Origin: Eopsaltria australis | Lineage: Eukaryota; Chordata; Aves; Passeriformes; Petroicidae | Reading direction: 5' to 3' | Assembly: GCA_034509425.1 (NCBI GenBank) | Contig: JAVTVJ010001350.1 | Location: forward strand, 186,001-250,000 | Length of the DNA: 64,000 bases | In this document: piece by piece, positions 49,429-61,266 of the stretch | How positions within the stretch are numbered: position 1 is the first letter of the stretch | Layout: each line of letters starts with the position of its first letter | Position numbers and translations under genes: made by a program | Notes under the pieces: model-generated | What the model saw: only the letters and a program-made list of their open reading frames with translations | What the model was told of the DNA's origin: nothing | The model's database searches: none

Positions 49429-52400
49429 ATAGGAGCATCCCTCTTCATCCCTCTTCGTTATCTGGTAGTGGAAGAGCCCTGACACCTCACCATCCACTTC
49501 AGCAGGCACCAGAGGGGACTCATATGTGGTGATACTGCTGCCACTTGGTATCTCCCACTGCAGGTCAGTTGCCAGAGGAGCACACCAGCAGTTCCTTTCA
49601 TTGACATCTCCCCAAAATAAACAACCTCCCTCAAAACAGACCCAGCTGAGCAGTCTGGTCCACCAGACCTGTCTGCTGAGCAGGTGGCAGGCAGGAGGCA
49701 TCCAGATCTTCCATCAAGTCACTTTAGTCACTGACACTGCTCAGCCAACAGTCTATAGTGCCAGACAGCCTGGGAGATAAGTTCCCTTTACATGTCATGT
49801 TATAAGCAGTGTGTGCCTGTCCCAGAGAACAGGGGGTGGTCTGCTTCTTCCCTACCCATGGTGAGTCCTTGTTCCCAAACCCTTTTAAAACTAAGGAAAT
49901 TTAAAAAGGGAAAAGAGACAGGGAAAAGAGAAGGGGATAAAGATAAAACCTCTCTGTGTTCTGTATTTGTTGCAGTTAGTTGCATTTCTTTCCTCCTGAG
50001 GAAGAGTATCAATTCAGTCATGACCAGACAAATGATCTGCAGCACAATCCATGGAGATTAGAGTCAAGTGGGCTGTTGGCAATATTATGATTTTTGGTAT
50101 TAACAAATGTAAAGAGCCATAAACCAGTGAGCTCATATAAATATAATCATGGTAGGAGGAAGAGGCAGGTGACATATTCAAGCAGCTGCACCATCAGAAG
50201 AAGTTTATAGTAATCTTTGATCCCTTGTATCATCCCAAAAATGTTAGTCCTTCTCATCAAGTTGTGACTGTGATACTAGAAGATGAAGTGAGCAGTAAAA
50301 AATACATTTCAAGAACCGGTCTTAAAACAATAATGAAATGCAGCAAACACAAGATAAGTAGCTGTCTAACAAATTAATCCCTCTGGAGTCTTCTTATAAA
50401 ACTGCAGCATCATTTCCAGTTAATATCTGTTTTTAACCTCCTTTAAGACCACTATCCTCTGGAAATGAAACAGGCATTGCTTCCTTACAAGCCTTTGGAC
50501 AGGATTAGCATCACACTCATTTCACTTCTGTCACAAATTTCACTGGGAGCTCATGTCCTGCCATTGTCCACCAGGAGCAGGGAGCATCAAGTAAATCTTT
50601 CCCATTTAAATGTCTCCATTCTCAAACAACTTACATTTCAGTAAATGCAGACATGCTAAAATGCTATGGCAACACTGAAGTGGTGACACAGAGGAAGTGA
50701 AATAGTAAATTCACCACGAGGCCATGACTGGGCATACCACCAGTCCCAACACACAGAATTCCCACTCATGCCAGTTCATTTTACTGTGTACGTGCTATTT
50801 AGTGGCTATGTAATGCTTTGTCACCTGGTTTCCTAGGATAATTTTCAATGTTACGGTTTACTCCCTCTCTCCATTTCTCATGCAGCTTCAAACCTGATCA
50901 GACCCTGAGGTAGCTCACGCCTATCAGCAAAGAGCTAGAAATTTGTATTATGCAGACCTCACACTTCTCACTACTTTGCTTTCTAGAAGCATTGAAAGGT
51001 TTCGTATCAACAAAACAAAGGGCATGCCCCAGTCTGCATTGCAGCATGCCAGAGCACCCTGTAGCCGCTGGTTTCCCAAGAAGGTGGCTCCTCTATGGAC
51101 AGTGAAGAGTTCCTGTGCCTCCTCCTGCAGTCTGGCACTAAACTGTGCTACAGATTAGCTAGCTAAAAGTTTCACTGATCATAAAAGTGTTTGTAAGATA
51201 TAGGCAAGCTGTAACTACATCCTCTATGTCCTGTCCCAATCTACAGACAGACCTCTCTAATGTCTGGGGCAGAGGCTATGGAGATTTTTATTTAAGAGGA
51301 CATGTCACATACAGGAAGCTAAAAAAAGATTTATATTCTCAATGACAAATAACCCACTTGTTTGCGTCACTAAACTAAATTTCATGTGACTGATTGCCGT
51401 GGTTAGGTATGACAGGTGAGGATGATGAGTTTACTGAGGAACAACTGGGTGAGGCCATCTAGTTTGTTCGAGTTTCAGTCACAGAAATATGCACTATTGT
51501 GTTTCACATACACTCGAAGTCTGAAAGACCTTGTTCCTTTTTCCCTCTCCAACATTCTTTCAGCCTATTTAGTTGCCCACAATTTTTGCAACAAAGATTT
51601 GCTCTTTGACTGTGTTCAGGTAAGAGTAATCTTTATGATCAAACCACCACATTTGATTATGGACTTTTGTAACTATTAATCCACTTTCATACTACCTAGA
51701 AGAACTGACAATACTGTATAAGATTTAAACACCAACCACTATTTTACTCTAAGCCTGCATACCTGCTTTTTAATCAGTACTTGAAATCACTGGTGTAGCT
51801 GGGTATCTGTCCCCAGTATTTTGCTGTGGACAAGGCCCTGCAGCTACTGTCAGTGCTACTGTCATGGTACAGCGATTCAATGCCAAAGATGCCGCCTGTA
51901 CTGAGAAGCACTGTTGAGACTGTATTTTCTTGGTGCAGTGCAGGTTGCTTAGTGACCTGCCACCAAAACAAATGCATTCACTCGTATATTTAAAGAGCAG
52001 CCTTTCCTGAAGGGTCCAGCATTTTGTGGGGACACCTGTTTCTTGCATGCTTGAAATTTCTGTGCTGAAATGACAGGCTTGATGCTATACTCCAGCTGGT
52101 TAACACTTTTGTATAAGGAAGTTGTGCAACATGTGTGTAATCCTCTCTGACTCATCTCACTGGTTAAATCACACTTCAATGTACAAGTCGTCAGACCGAC
52201 TGCAGAAGCAAGTCAGTAAAGCACTTCCTTTCTCAGACACATGACACCTGATACATTTGTTTCTCATTTATCCATTCCTGGTGAAAGCTGAAGGTATGTC
52301 CCAGACTTCCTATCAAAATACAACACCCGCGTGCACATGAACAAGGATGTGGGGCAGTATCTGAGGGAGAATGCTTCCCACCAGCAAAATGCCCTACATT

Positions 52401-53814
52401 GTCAGATGACCCCACATACTGACAACAGGGACTCAGCACTGGAGTCCTGCTCATGTAGTGGAAGGGCTCTGTCCTGAAATGGTCATACTTCATACTCCAT
52501 GGCTGGAGCTTACATGATGCACTCAAGAGTCATGTGCGGAGGTTGGAGGTGTGTGGCAGACAGTGCAAGCTCTGGGGTAGATGAAGGGTTCAAGTATATT
52601 GGCTTATTTCTTCTTACACTCAACTCCAAAATTAGCTGCAGTGTCAGTAAATACTAAACGAATAACAGATTTATGTAATAAGGCTTCAAATATGTGTAAC
52701 TATAGAGTGAATGGCACCAAAAAGATGGGAACTTAAGAGTCACTGATACCCATTCTCACGTCTTGTCCTCACCTCAGCTTGTCACCCACAAAACATGAAA
52801 AACCCCAAGCCTAACAGAATGAAAATGAATAGAGACCTCTTAGCATGCCTATCATATCTGATTGAGACCTTCTTTTAATTTTAGAGCTTGAGAAACATTC
52901 CTAATGCTGTCTTAAACTAGCTGTGTCTTAAACTTTCTTTTAAGCTTTTGATTCCACATTTGAAATGTGAAGGAGATGATTTTTTAAGAATACAGAATTT
53001 TTTTAACAATACAGAAAACATATTTCTTTATATTTTAAAGCAAATCTTTCTTATTTACTTCAATTATATCTGTGAAGACAGAAAGTTTCCAATACCAGGT
53101 ACCAAGCAGGTAAGCCCTTGGAAAGTGTGACATGCCTGCTGTAACTGTCTTTGAGAATTTAGGAGGAAATCACTTTCTTTACATCACCAAAATCCTAGAC
53201 CAGAGTCATCCAAATGGCCAGGACAGGGGTCAGTCCCCTTAAACATAAGGCTATCCTTTTGCTTTTCCTGCAATTGTTGAGCCCTTTTGTTACAAATGTC
53301 TCAGCTCCTGCAACAGCAAACAACCTCCGTCAACGCACAGCCCTGACTCATACCCAGAATCACATCCTGTCCAAGGAACAAGGAAGGGTTTTGGGAACAA
53401 AATAACTTGATCATTTAATTACCAGCAGCTTGATCAGCCATGTGCATGTGGGAATAGAGAATGAGACTGCTGCTAATCCTTACTGAATTTTTAATTGTTT
53501 GACTTTGTCATTGTATTTTTCTGTTAACTTTGCTCTTCTGCATAATTATATACACCCTTTTCTATCCACATGGAAAAATTACACAGAAGAATTACACAGA
53601 AGTTGAGAAACAGGGACTAGAAGATGCTGGGAGAAGTGTAGAATCAGAGAAGTGAGGACAAGGGTACCTGGAACACAGCTGGCGGCTGAAGAATAGTCAG
53701 CAATGAGGAAACATAGACCAATACGGACAATTGGAAAATGTGTAGGAAGGAAACTGGCAGTTTGCTGATCTATTAAATTAATATTAGGAGAAGAAAGGGA
53801 CAAATCCAAATAGA

Positions 53815-53936
53815 TGGCGTGGTCTGGAGAACCTCATCTAGTCGGTGGCATCCCTGTCCATGGCAGGGAGTTTGGTACTAGATGATCTTTAAGGTCCCTT
53901 TCAGCCCAACCCATTCTATTCTATGATTCTATTCTC
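53815..53936 (+). mobile_element. CR1 LINE 3' tail, plus orientation
   Basis: Contains ggcatccctgtccatggcag and gatgatctttaaggtccctt and ends in cattctattctatgattctat, the repeated terminal units of CR1. Only about 120 bases remain. The good state of the terminal units makes the 3' boundary clear at about 53934. Confidence 0.92.
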
Positions 53937-54189
53937 TCAAATAATCCATACAATTTACAGACAGTGTGATCATGGACCTTACTTTCCAGAGACTGGTGCA
54001 CTGAGCCAGCCAGGGAAAAATGCAGAAATACCCCATACACCAGTCTGACTTGTAAACAGAATTCTTTTTCTCCAAATAAGCAGCAGAGAAGCTAGATGAT
54101 TCCATGAGAAACACTTACTATCTAGATTTTCAAGGCTCAACCAGACAAAGCACAGAGGTAACTTGACTTGGATTCATAGCTGGCTATGC

Positions 54190-54256
54190 TTTCAGATGGA
54201 GGTTGGATAAGAGACATCCTGAGCTCCCATCCAACCTGGATGATCCTGTGAAAGAC
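54190..54256 (+). mobile_element. Probable CR1 3' remnant
   Basis: The phrases atggaggttggataagagac and ccatccaacctggatgatcc resemble the CR1 3' region. It is only about 65 bases long and lies 250 bases beyond another CR1 tail, so it could be a separate old insertion. Confidence 0.5.
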
Positions 54257-57200
54257 TAACTAATGACACTATAAGCTAGAAAAAAATAGTGTCTTATGCA
54301 TGCTTAGCATTTGCATGACAGTCACAGATGAAGTACATCTCAGTCTCCTTGACAGCAGTGAAGCTACTCACAGGAAGTTGAGCAGGAGCTCATGCTTAGA
54401 TATCCATCTGGTTTGACAGGCTGTTATACTCTTAAATACACTGATTCAAAATGACTGATTTGTGAGCTTCCAACAGCATAACAGGAATGCAAGTTGGCTG
54501 AAAAGCATGAGACCATCAAACCTAGGTATTTGCCAAAGCACATTGCAAATACATTTTTGAAAGGTTTTGAAACACAAAATACATGTTTGAAAACACAACT
54601 ACTGTTAGCTTAATCAGAAGTCCCCTGTACCCCTTGAAATTTTTTCTGTAATATTAAATGGCTTAACATGCCTGGCAAAATTTCACTTTGCAGAGCTGCG
54701 TACACAGTGAACTCCTATCTCTGTATGAACAGCTGAATTCTATTTCAACATAGTGTAGCTTGATAAGATGTGAAAACACCAATAATTCAGAACGTACTAG
54801 ATTTAAAATCTTTCCAGGAACAAAAGAGCAAAATAATCACATGGCCTCACCCCTGTGCACTTTAGGGCTGAGAAGAGGAAGACTCCCATAGAAACATTTT
54901 CCCCATTCCCCATTCATGTCCATGGTGATGCTATTACTGTCTCCATTATACACCTCATACACAAGGTGCAATATAGTCAGAAAAAAAAGCCTATTCAGCT
55001 GCTTTCAACCCATTTTGACTTGGGAAATTTTTAACTTTCCAGGGTACTTGCTCCAAACAGCTACCACAAAGGTCCCTCCTGGATTTATGAAGCCTAAATC
55101 CCATCAATGGAAGACAGAAAGATTCCTTTCTACTAAGGCACTGCATGTTTCTTCCTCTGCCCTTCAGTAGTTGGGCTATGTCATTATAGTTTTGAATGCT
55201 GTTCGTATTCTATTTGGCAAAACCTATCGAATTTGATTCCAGAGTGCCTTGAAACATTAAGAAATACCTCGAATTCCTCAAGGACAGGGAGAGTCCCAGC
55301 AGCCTGACATTGTAGTGCTTTGTTTGCATGAGTTTTGTAACGGCACAACCTTCCTGTGTTGGCAAGCCCTTAACACAACTTAGACTTCCTCCCAGAGAAG
55401 TCTCTCAGCCTCAAAGGGCAGTAAAATGGCTATTTTAGCAGGGTGAACACTGCCACCAGCAAACCAGTGATTTCTGTACCAGAAGAGAAGAAGAAAGCAG
55501 CCCAGCTACCCTTCCACAGGAGGTGTAACCCTTCCAAGGGAGATGTTACCCTCACAGCTCATCTTAAATGGTGCAAGCTAATGGACGTCTGAAGAAATAT
55601 TGTAGAGGGATTTCATGTGAGCCAGGTGCAGACTGCTGTGGCAACTGCACTGGGCATGCCCACAGCACCAGGAGGCAGGTAGCAGGAGTCAGGAAAAACT
55701 AGGAATATGATGGCAACCTCCTAAGCTTCACGAAGTCTTGGGAGCCAGTGCAACACTATTAATAATCTTGACATTTCTTTGTTTTTCCTAGGAGCTTTAG
55801 CTGGTATTTGCACAGCTAATAATGACGTGTATCATTGTGAGCTTTCAGCATTGTCATCCTGGAGAGAAGGCTGGAAAACAACTTGCTTCCAAATGCCAAA
55901 GTTTCAGGCTGTCTGCAAACATGAGAGCTCTACCATTGGTTCACTCCTTAATGCCAGCATGACAGCCACAAACAATAACATTCTTCATTTGATTTTAAAA
56001 CGCACAGGTCAGGAGTGCAAAAGGGAGGGAGCAAAAGGGAGAGTTGTTACTTCTGCAACCTGTTGCCTCTGTTCTTTCCTGCTGTTGAAAATTCATGCTT
56101 GCAATTCACACTATTTCAGAGGTGCCTCTTCCCAGTACATGTTCTGCAGCACAGACCACAGCTAGGGATATATTTTGGCATTAGCAATTATATACTGAGA
56201 TAAATGTCAACTAAATGGTGCTCTATTGCATCAACTCTATTGCAGCATCTCACTGGGCATGATGACAAATTACTGTACTTTGACCTCTCTCAGACACTGC
56301 AGGCAAGACAAAGATATTTCTAATTTTCATTTCTGTGCAGAACCAGACAAGCTCCTAGTTGAGTAGTTTTTCAAGTGAGATATTTAAACAAACAGCATTT
56401 CCACTTTGCAGAAGGTATGACCATTTTGAGGTAAAACGCAGTTGTTTTGTTGCAGCTCTCTTCTACATGTAGTAACTCCATTTGGAGAAAGAAAAACAGC
56501 AACTGACAAAAGATTGTAAGAAAAATAGTCCTATAGAACTTGAGACTGTAGGTGTTCATCTTAAAAACATCTTTGTTTTATCAGTATTGGAAAACACCCT
56601 TTTTTCTCCTTCCATTCAATAAGCAGCCTCAGTGGAGATGTTCTGTGAATACCTGCCAGATTCAAACCAAGAGACACCTGCAGGGACATCAGGGCAAAAG
56701 CCTATGTATGAGGCCTGCAATTAAATGTCACATACCCACAGCACAAAAGGAAACAAAGGCAGTTTGGATTTCTTTTTCCTTCTACACTAGGTTATCATAC
56801 ATTTTTCTAACCATGCTGAATCAGAAAAAAATGGCGTCTCCTTATCCATATATGCAGTTTCATCATATGCCATTAAGTACACAAAATATGGTAATATCTA
56901 TAAAAGTTAGTGTTCTGCTCAGTGCTTTGTCCAAGTGCATGTTTTTCCCAAGGCCAGTACCACACCAAGCCACACAAGCCATAAACCAATGATTGTTAAC
57001 ACTTCATGTTTTCTTAATGCCTCAGTTTTGCTGTCCAGTACCTCTGCACTGGCCTCAGGACCAAGTCAGTGCTTTATCTTTGCTACTTCGGTCAAATGAG
57101 AAGACACGTTAAAAGCACAATTAATGACTAAAGAAGGTTCACAGGTCTCTGTCTGTATGTGCACGCCTATGAACTCAGTGTTTTGCTACACATACACATG

Positions 57201-57477
57201 CATATTTGTGCCATGAACTATACACACACATGTTGATGCAGTGCAGACACGCTTGCTGAGCCTTGCCTGGTTAACACGGGTAATGGAGTAATTGCAGTGG
57301 ACTGAGACTTTTGTGTATAAGATTTTTCCTTGCCCTGGGAAACAGTAGAAGACTTGTGTTGCTGATGATGAAGTAAGGGGATGTCATTGCCACTGTAATA
57401 GAAACATTCGCTCTCAAAAGAACACCTCAATGACCATCATATGTCCATTGGTAGTAGCCCTGGGAAAGCTACTGAAA
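54257..57477. other. Unique non-coding DNA
   Basis: No supported gene. A splice-acceptor-like site (T-rich tract then cctag, ending 55791) precedes a frame open from 55779 to 56165. The frame has no recognised domain. Another open frame at 56552-56992 (146 codons) is also unrecognised. Confidence 0.6.
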
Positions 57478-57922
57478 TGGGAAGGGGTCTAGAAAAGCAA
57501 ATCTTTCCCTTCGGGGGGAGGGGTTGCTTGCTGGAAAGCTAATAACCATGGGAACTGTGTTTCCTATGGGGAGTCAACCTGATAAGACAAAAGAAAGGTT
57601 ATCTCTCTACATAAATTAAGAAAACTGTCTTGTTCCAGAGGTGGTGGATTAACTACAAGTCGAAGTGTTACCTTTTGTATGGTCAGTAGGAAAGAAACGG
57701 AAAAGGTGGGAAGGGGAAAAGAGTGTTCTAAAGTGTTTGGTGTTGATGCCTGATTATTATTCCTATTTTAAGTCTGTTAATAAAATTCCTTTTTTGTATT
57801 CCTTAAAGTATAAGCCTGATTTGCTTACTATTAATCCTTATCTCACAACAAAATCAAATAATTTTGACTACAAAATTAATGTTTCTACCTAGTTTCGATC
57901 CCCAAACCTCAAAACCGCAACA
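57478..57922 (+). mobile_element. Solo LTR, plus orientation
   Basis: The 3' half has AATAAA at 57779-57784, then ccttaaagtataagcctg, a run ending tccttatctcacaac, and finally ctcaaaaccgcaaca, an arrangement I recognise from bird endogenous-retrovirus LTRs. The right end CA is at 57922. The left end is proposed at TGGGAAGG (57478) because the flanks tgaaa (57473-57477) and agaaa (57923-57927) agree at four of five positions. The left edge is therefore tentative. The small open frame 57665-57892 lies inside and is incidental. No internal retroviral genes are present. Confidence 0.7.
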
Positions 57923-60397
57923 AGAAAGGAATGTCTCACCTTCTTTGTCGTTCGTCACACAGGTGCTCAACCCCAGTTGCTAAGTCCGGGAGTTTCAAGA
58001 CACCTTTCAGCAGTGCACGTGGTTCAAATAATCAGGGTGGAAAAAGAGACTAAAAATTCTGTGAAATTGTTTGATTTGTAAGTCTTTCTGATACCCTTGA
58101 TTAAAAATCCCACTTCTGTACGACAGCAAATGATTTCACTGATTTGAATAAAAGTAAGTTCTTGGAAGAAGCATCATCAGCCATCTTCCAGAGAACATAT
58201 AATAAAAGATCTAGATAACATTACTTAATCCTTTTCTTTTAGAGGTCTTTATCCAACTTTTACAGAAAAAACAAATGTTTTAACCGTGAATGGACTGATT
58301 TCCTGGATTAAAGAAAATTTGTACATTTCTACCCACCTTCTGAAATTCTCTTTTGAACAAGAACTTATTCAGGACTGGGGGGCTTTTTAGGTTTTGAATG
58401 CTTTTACACAAAGCTTAGAATATTTCTGTCTCTGTCTCAAACAGTATGTCCTCATTTCAAGAGTGCTTTTTCATCTGAGTAGATTGCAGAACAGTTGACT
58501 AAGTAGAAAACTTTGCCTAGAAGGTAAAGTGCTTGCTGCTGAGAAGTCCTTTACAGAAGATGCTGTAGTCATTTCGCATCAATCACAGTGGAAATTTAAG
58601 GAATTTTTAGCATCATGTCAGAGAATGGTTCTGTGACTACGCACAAAATCTTAACTGTTTAGAAAAGACATAAAGCTACATTTCTACTTATGTTTCTTTT
58701 TCTGGGATCAAACCTTGCTAAAATTACTGAGGTGATATTTCAGATTTCAAGCCTGGCAGTACACAATATGTGAGCACAGACACTGCTCTCTCTGTAGTGT
58801 TCCATGCCTAGTGCCTTGCACTATTAGTACAATAGTAATACTTCATTTTCTCAGAATGTTCCAGCATCTTCTCACCCCCCAAATAAAATTTACTATTGCC
58901 TGCTAAATCAGATTGGCTTTGCAATAGCTTCTTTCACTTTTCTTCTCAGCTGTTTTCTTCTGGTGTAAGATCAGTGTCACACAGCCAAAGACCGAGTAAA
59001 GCAGGGAGTGAGTATTTATTAGGAAAGCGTGGGACTGCCCCAGCTTTTCTTCATACCACTTTTAGAGCAGTATGTTCAAACACCTTGACTGGCAATGTCA
59101 TCCAGCTCCAGACCACTGTGCAATACAAAGAAGGGGCTGCCTAGATCAACTCCTTCACTTCTCCCTGTTCTGGAGAACAGAGGGACAGCTGCTGTGCTCA
59201 GGGGATTTGCCAGTGAAAGGGACTTCTAGCAGCAGCCCCTGCTATCCCAGTTGCATCACTGCTGGCTGCCAGAGAAGAGTAGAATGTGCTTTCTTCAGCC
59301 TCATCCCTCACACTCACTGCAACAGGTATGAGCTCAAACCTTTGCCCATTATGCCAGATGGAGAGGAAAGACTGCTACAAGGAGCTGGGAAATGCAGGGG
59401 TTGACAGACATCCCTCTGTGGTATCATTAAGCTACATATAGCCTGCTAAAGTCCAACTAGCCACTATATCTTCCTTCTGTAAGACCTCTTCTGGCCTTTC
59501 TTCCTCCTCTGCTGCAAAACACAATCCTCTGTCAGTGCAAGATTAGATTTTCTTTTGCCTACTTTGCCAAAAAGCCATCAGCCAGGTCTGTGCATTTAGC
59601 ATTATTTGCTCTAATTATCTAGGAAAGTCTAATTATCTAAGTTATCAGTAGCCTGGTTGCAAAGAGAGCAAGAAGTGAATTCACTTGCTTCTCCAGTTCC
59701 ACTAGCAGCATAGCATGCTTTGTTTTTCATTTACTGTAAGTATGTCCAGCTTCCTTTTATTTTCTCCTTTTGGGATTTAAGAAAACAGTTCCATATTCAA
59801 TTCAGGTTCTTAAAACACGTTTCTACAGTAGGAATTTACAAACTTTCATTATCACCAATTTAAAACTTTCTTTTCAGTCTACTAGAACGCATCCTCTGAG
59901 GTAGTTGACCCTTGCCTTGTTAATGGCAAGACAGAACCAGACAGAACACCCTGTAAGAGGCAATTTTAATGCACTTTCCACTTTCGCAGAGTCAATAAAT
60001 GTCTTCAGAAGCACATAAAATGTCACATTGCTAATATTACCACATATTTCTATGGCAGAGAAGGGCAAAAGAGTCAAAATGCAGGAAACCGGTGGACAAT
60101 GCAGTGGGATGTGGAAAGACACTGAGTGTCTGGAAAGACACTTTCTAGAGGTAGATTTTCAAGAGCAAAAAATCAGCAAGTTAGGAAACAGAACAGGAGT
60201 TTAAACAGATGCAAAGCTTTTTTTTTACCTCCTGCATGTGAGGAAATCCAGTTATTACTGATTCCAGGATGAGATCTGCTTATGGAATCTTTAACAGCTT
60301 ACACCAGCAGTACCTGCAGAGTACATTTACAACATCATGTGCAACAAAACCCACCGTGCAGCGTGATTAACAGAGCTCACATTTCACATTAATGAGG
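57923..60397. other. Unique non-coding DNA
   Basis: No gene recognised. It contains a cluster of GATA-type motifs at 59610-59648 and a 19-bp-spaced direct repeat of tggaaagacac at 60112 and 60131. Confidence 0.6.
59610..59648. promoter_or_regulatory. Duplicated tctaattatcta with three GATA-type motifs
   Basis: tctaattatcta occurs at 59610-59621 and 59628-59639, giving two AGATAA motifs on the minus strand, with TGATAA (plus ttatca, 59643-59648) next to them. GATA factors bind WGATAR. The clustering is seen; regulatory function is inference. Confidence 0.3.
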
Positions 60398-60977
60398 TAT
60401 GCTGGTTTCAGCTGGGGTAGAGTTTTCTTCAGTGGCTAGTACACGGCTGTGTTTTGAATTTGTGCTGAACATGGGATTGATAACGTAGAGTTGTGTTGGT
60501 TATTGCTGAGCAGCGCTTAGAAGGAGCCAAGGCCTTTTATGCTGCTTGTGCTGCCACGCTGGTGAGGAAGTTGGAACTGCATGGGAAGTTGGGAGGAGAC
60601 ACAGCTGGGACAGGTGACCCAAACTGACCAAAAGGATATTCCAGACCATATGACCAGTAGATAAAGCTAGGGGAAAGGAGGAAGAGGGTGCACATTAGGA
60701 GTAATGGTATTTGTCCTTCCAAGTTACCATTGCATGTGATGGGGCCCTGCTCTCCTGGGGATGGCTGAACACCTGCTTGCCTATGGGAAGCAGTGAATTA
60801 ATTCCTTGTTTTGTTTTGCTTGCATATGTGGCTTTTGCTTTCCCTGTTAACCTGTCTTTATCTCAACCCATGTGCTTTCTGGCTTTTACCCTTCAATTCT
60901 CTCCCTGATCCCACTGCTGGGGAAGTGAGCGAGCAGCTGCCTGGGGTTTGGCTGCTGGCTGGGGTGAAACGATGACA
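60398..60977 (+). mobile_element. Solo ERVL-type LTR, plus orientation; sibling of the LTR at 23161
   Basis: Starts tatgctggtttcagctgggg (first dinucleotide apparently TG changed to TA) and ends gaaacgatgaca. Flanks tgagg (60393-60397) and agagg (60978-60982) agree at four of five positions, consistent with an old 5-bp duplication. It aligns along its length with the reverse complement of 23161-23766, with long shared blocks such as gatggggccctgctctcc and ctgtctttatctcaaccca. Two incidental open frames (60537-60722 minus, 60711-60908 plus) lie inside. No internal retroviral genes remain. Confidence 0.9.
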
Positions 60978-61234
60978 AGAGGCTAAGCACCCTCCCGAGG
61001 CAGATGAAGAAAGGACAAGCAAACTGAATCCTGCATTTCTTCCAGTCTTTCTGCTTCCCAATTGACACAGCTTAGAAACAGTACAAGCTGCCTGAGGCAT
61101 AGCCAGCACCAAATCTCCCCAAGCATTTCCCATTTCAGTGCAGGCTTGACTCAGACACAATGGCAGCAGGGGACCAGTGGGAGGTAAGCGGCTCCACGGA
61201 GCAACTGGGAGTAAAAGCAGGCAGCAGAGAATAC

Positions 61235-61266
<32 letters not shown>

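Larger units (their letters stand above)
44411..53814. other. Long unique non-coding stretch
   Basis: About 9.4 kb without a supported gene. It contains a 12-bp hairpin at 45709-45752, a 16-bp octamer palindrome at 48641-48656 and a GCT repeat at 49408-49428. The longest open frame (minus 49264-49701, 145 codons) crosses the GCT repeat as a Ser-rich run and matches nothing I recognise. Donor-like sites (aggtaagag, 51611-51619; aggtaagc, 53109-53116) were seen but not paired with a convincing exon. Confidence 0.6.

Noticed and set aside
49264..49701. 145-codon minus-strand frame with a Ser run
   Set aside because: The Ser run comes from the GCT repeat. Nothing else suggests a protein.
51416..51679. 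Frame crossing a donor-like site (aggtaagag)
   Set aside because: No acceptor or recognised peptide. A single donor match is common by chance.
56552..56992. 146-codon open frame on the plus strand
   Set aside because: No domain, signal peptide or family resemblance. No evidence beyond being open.
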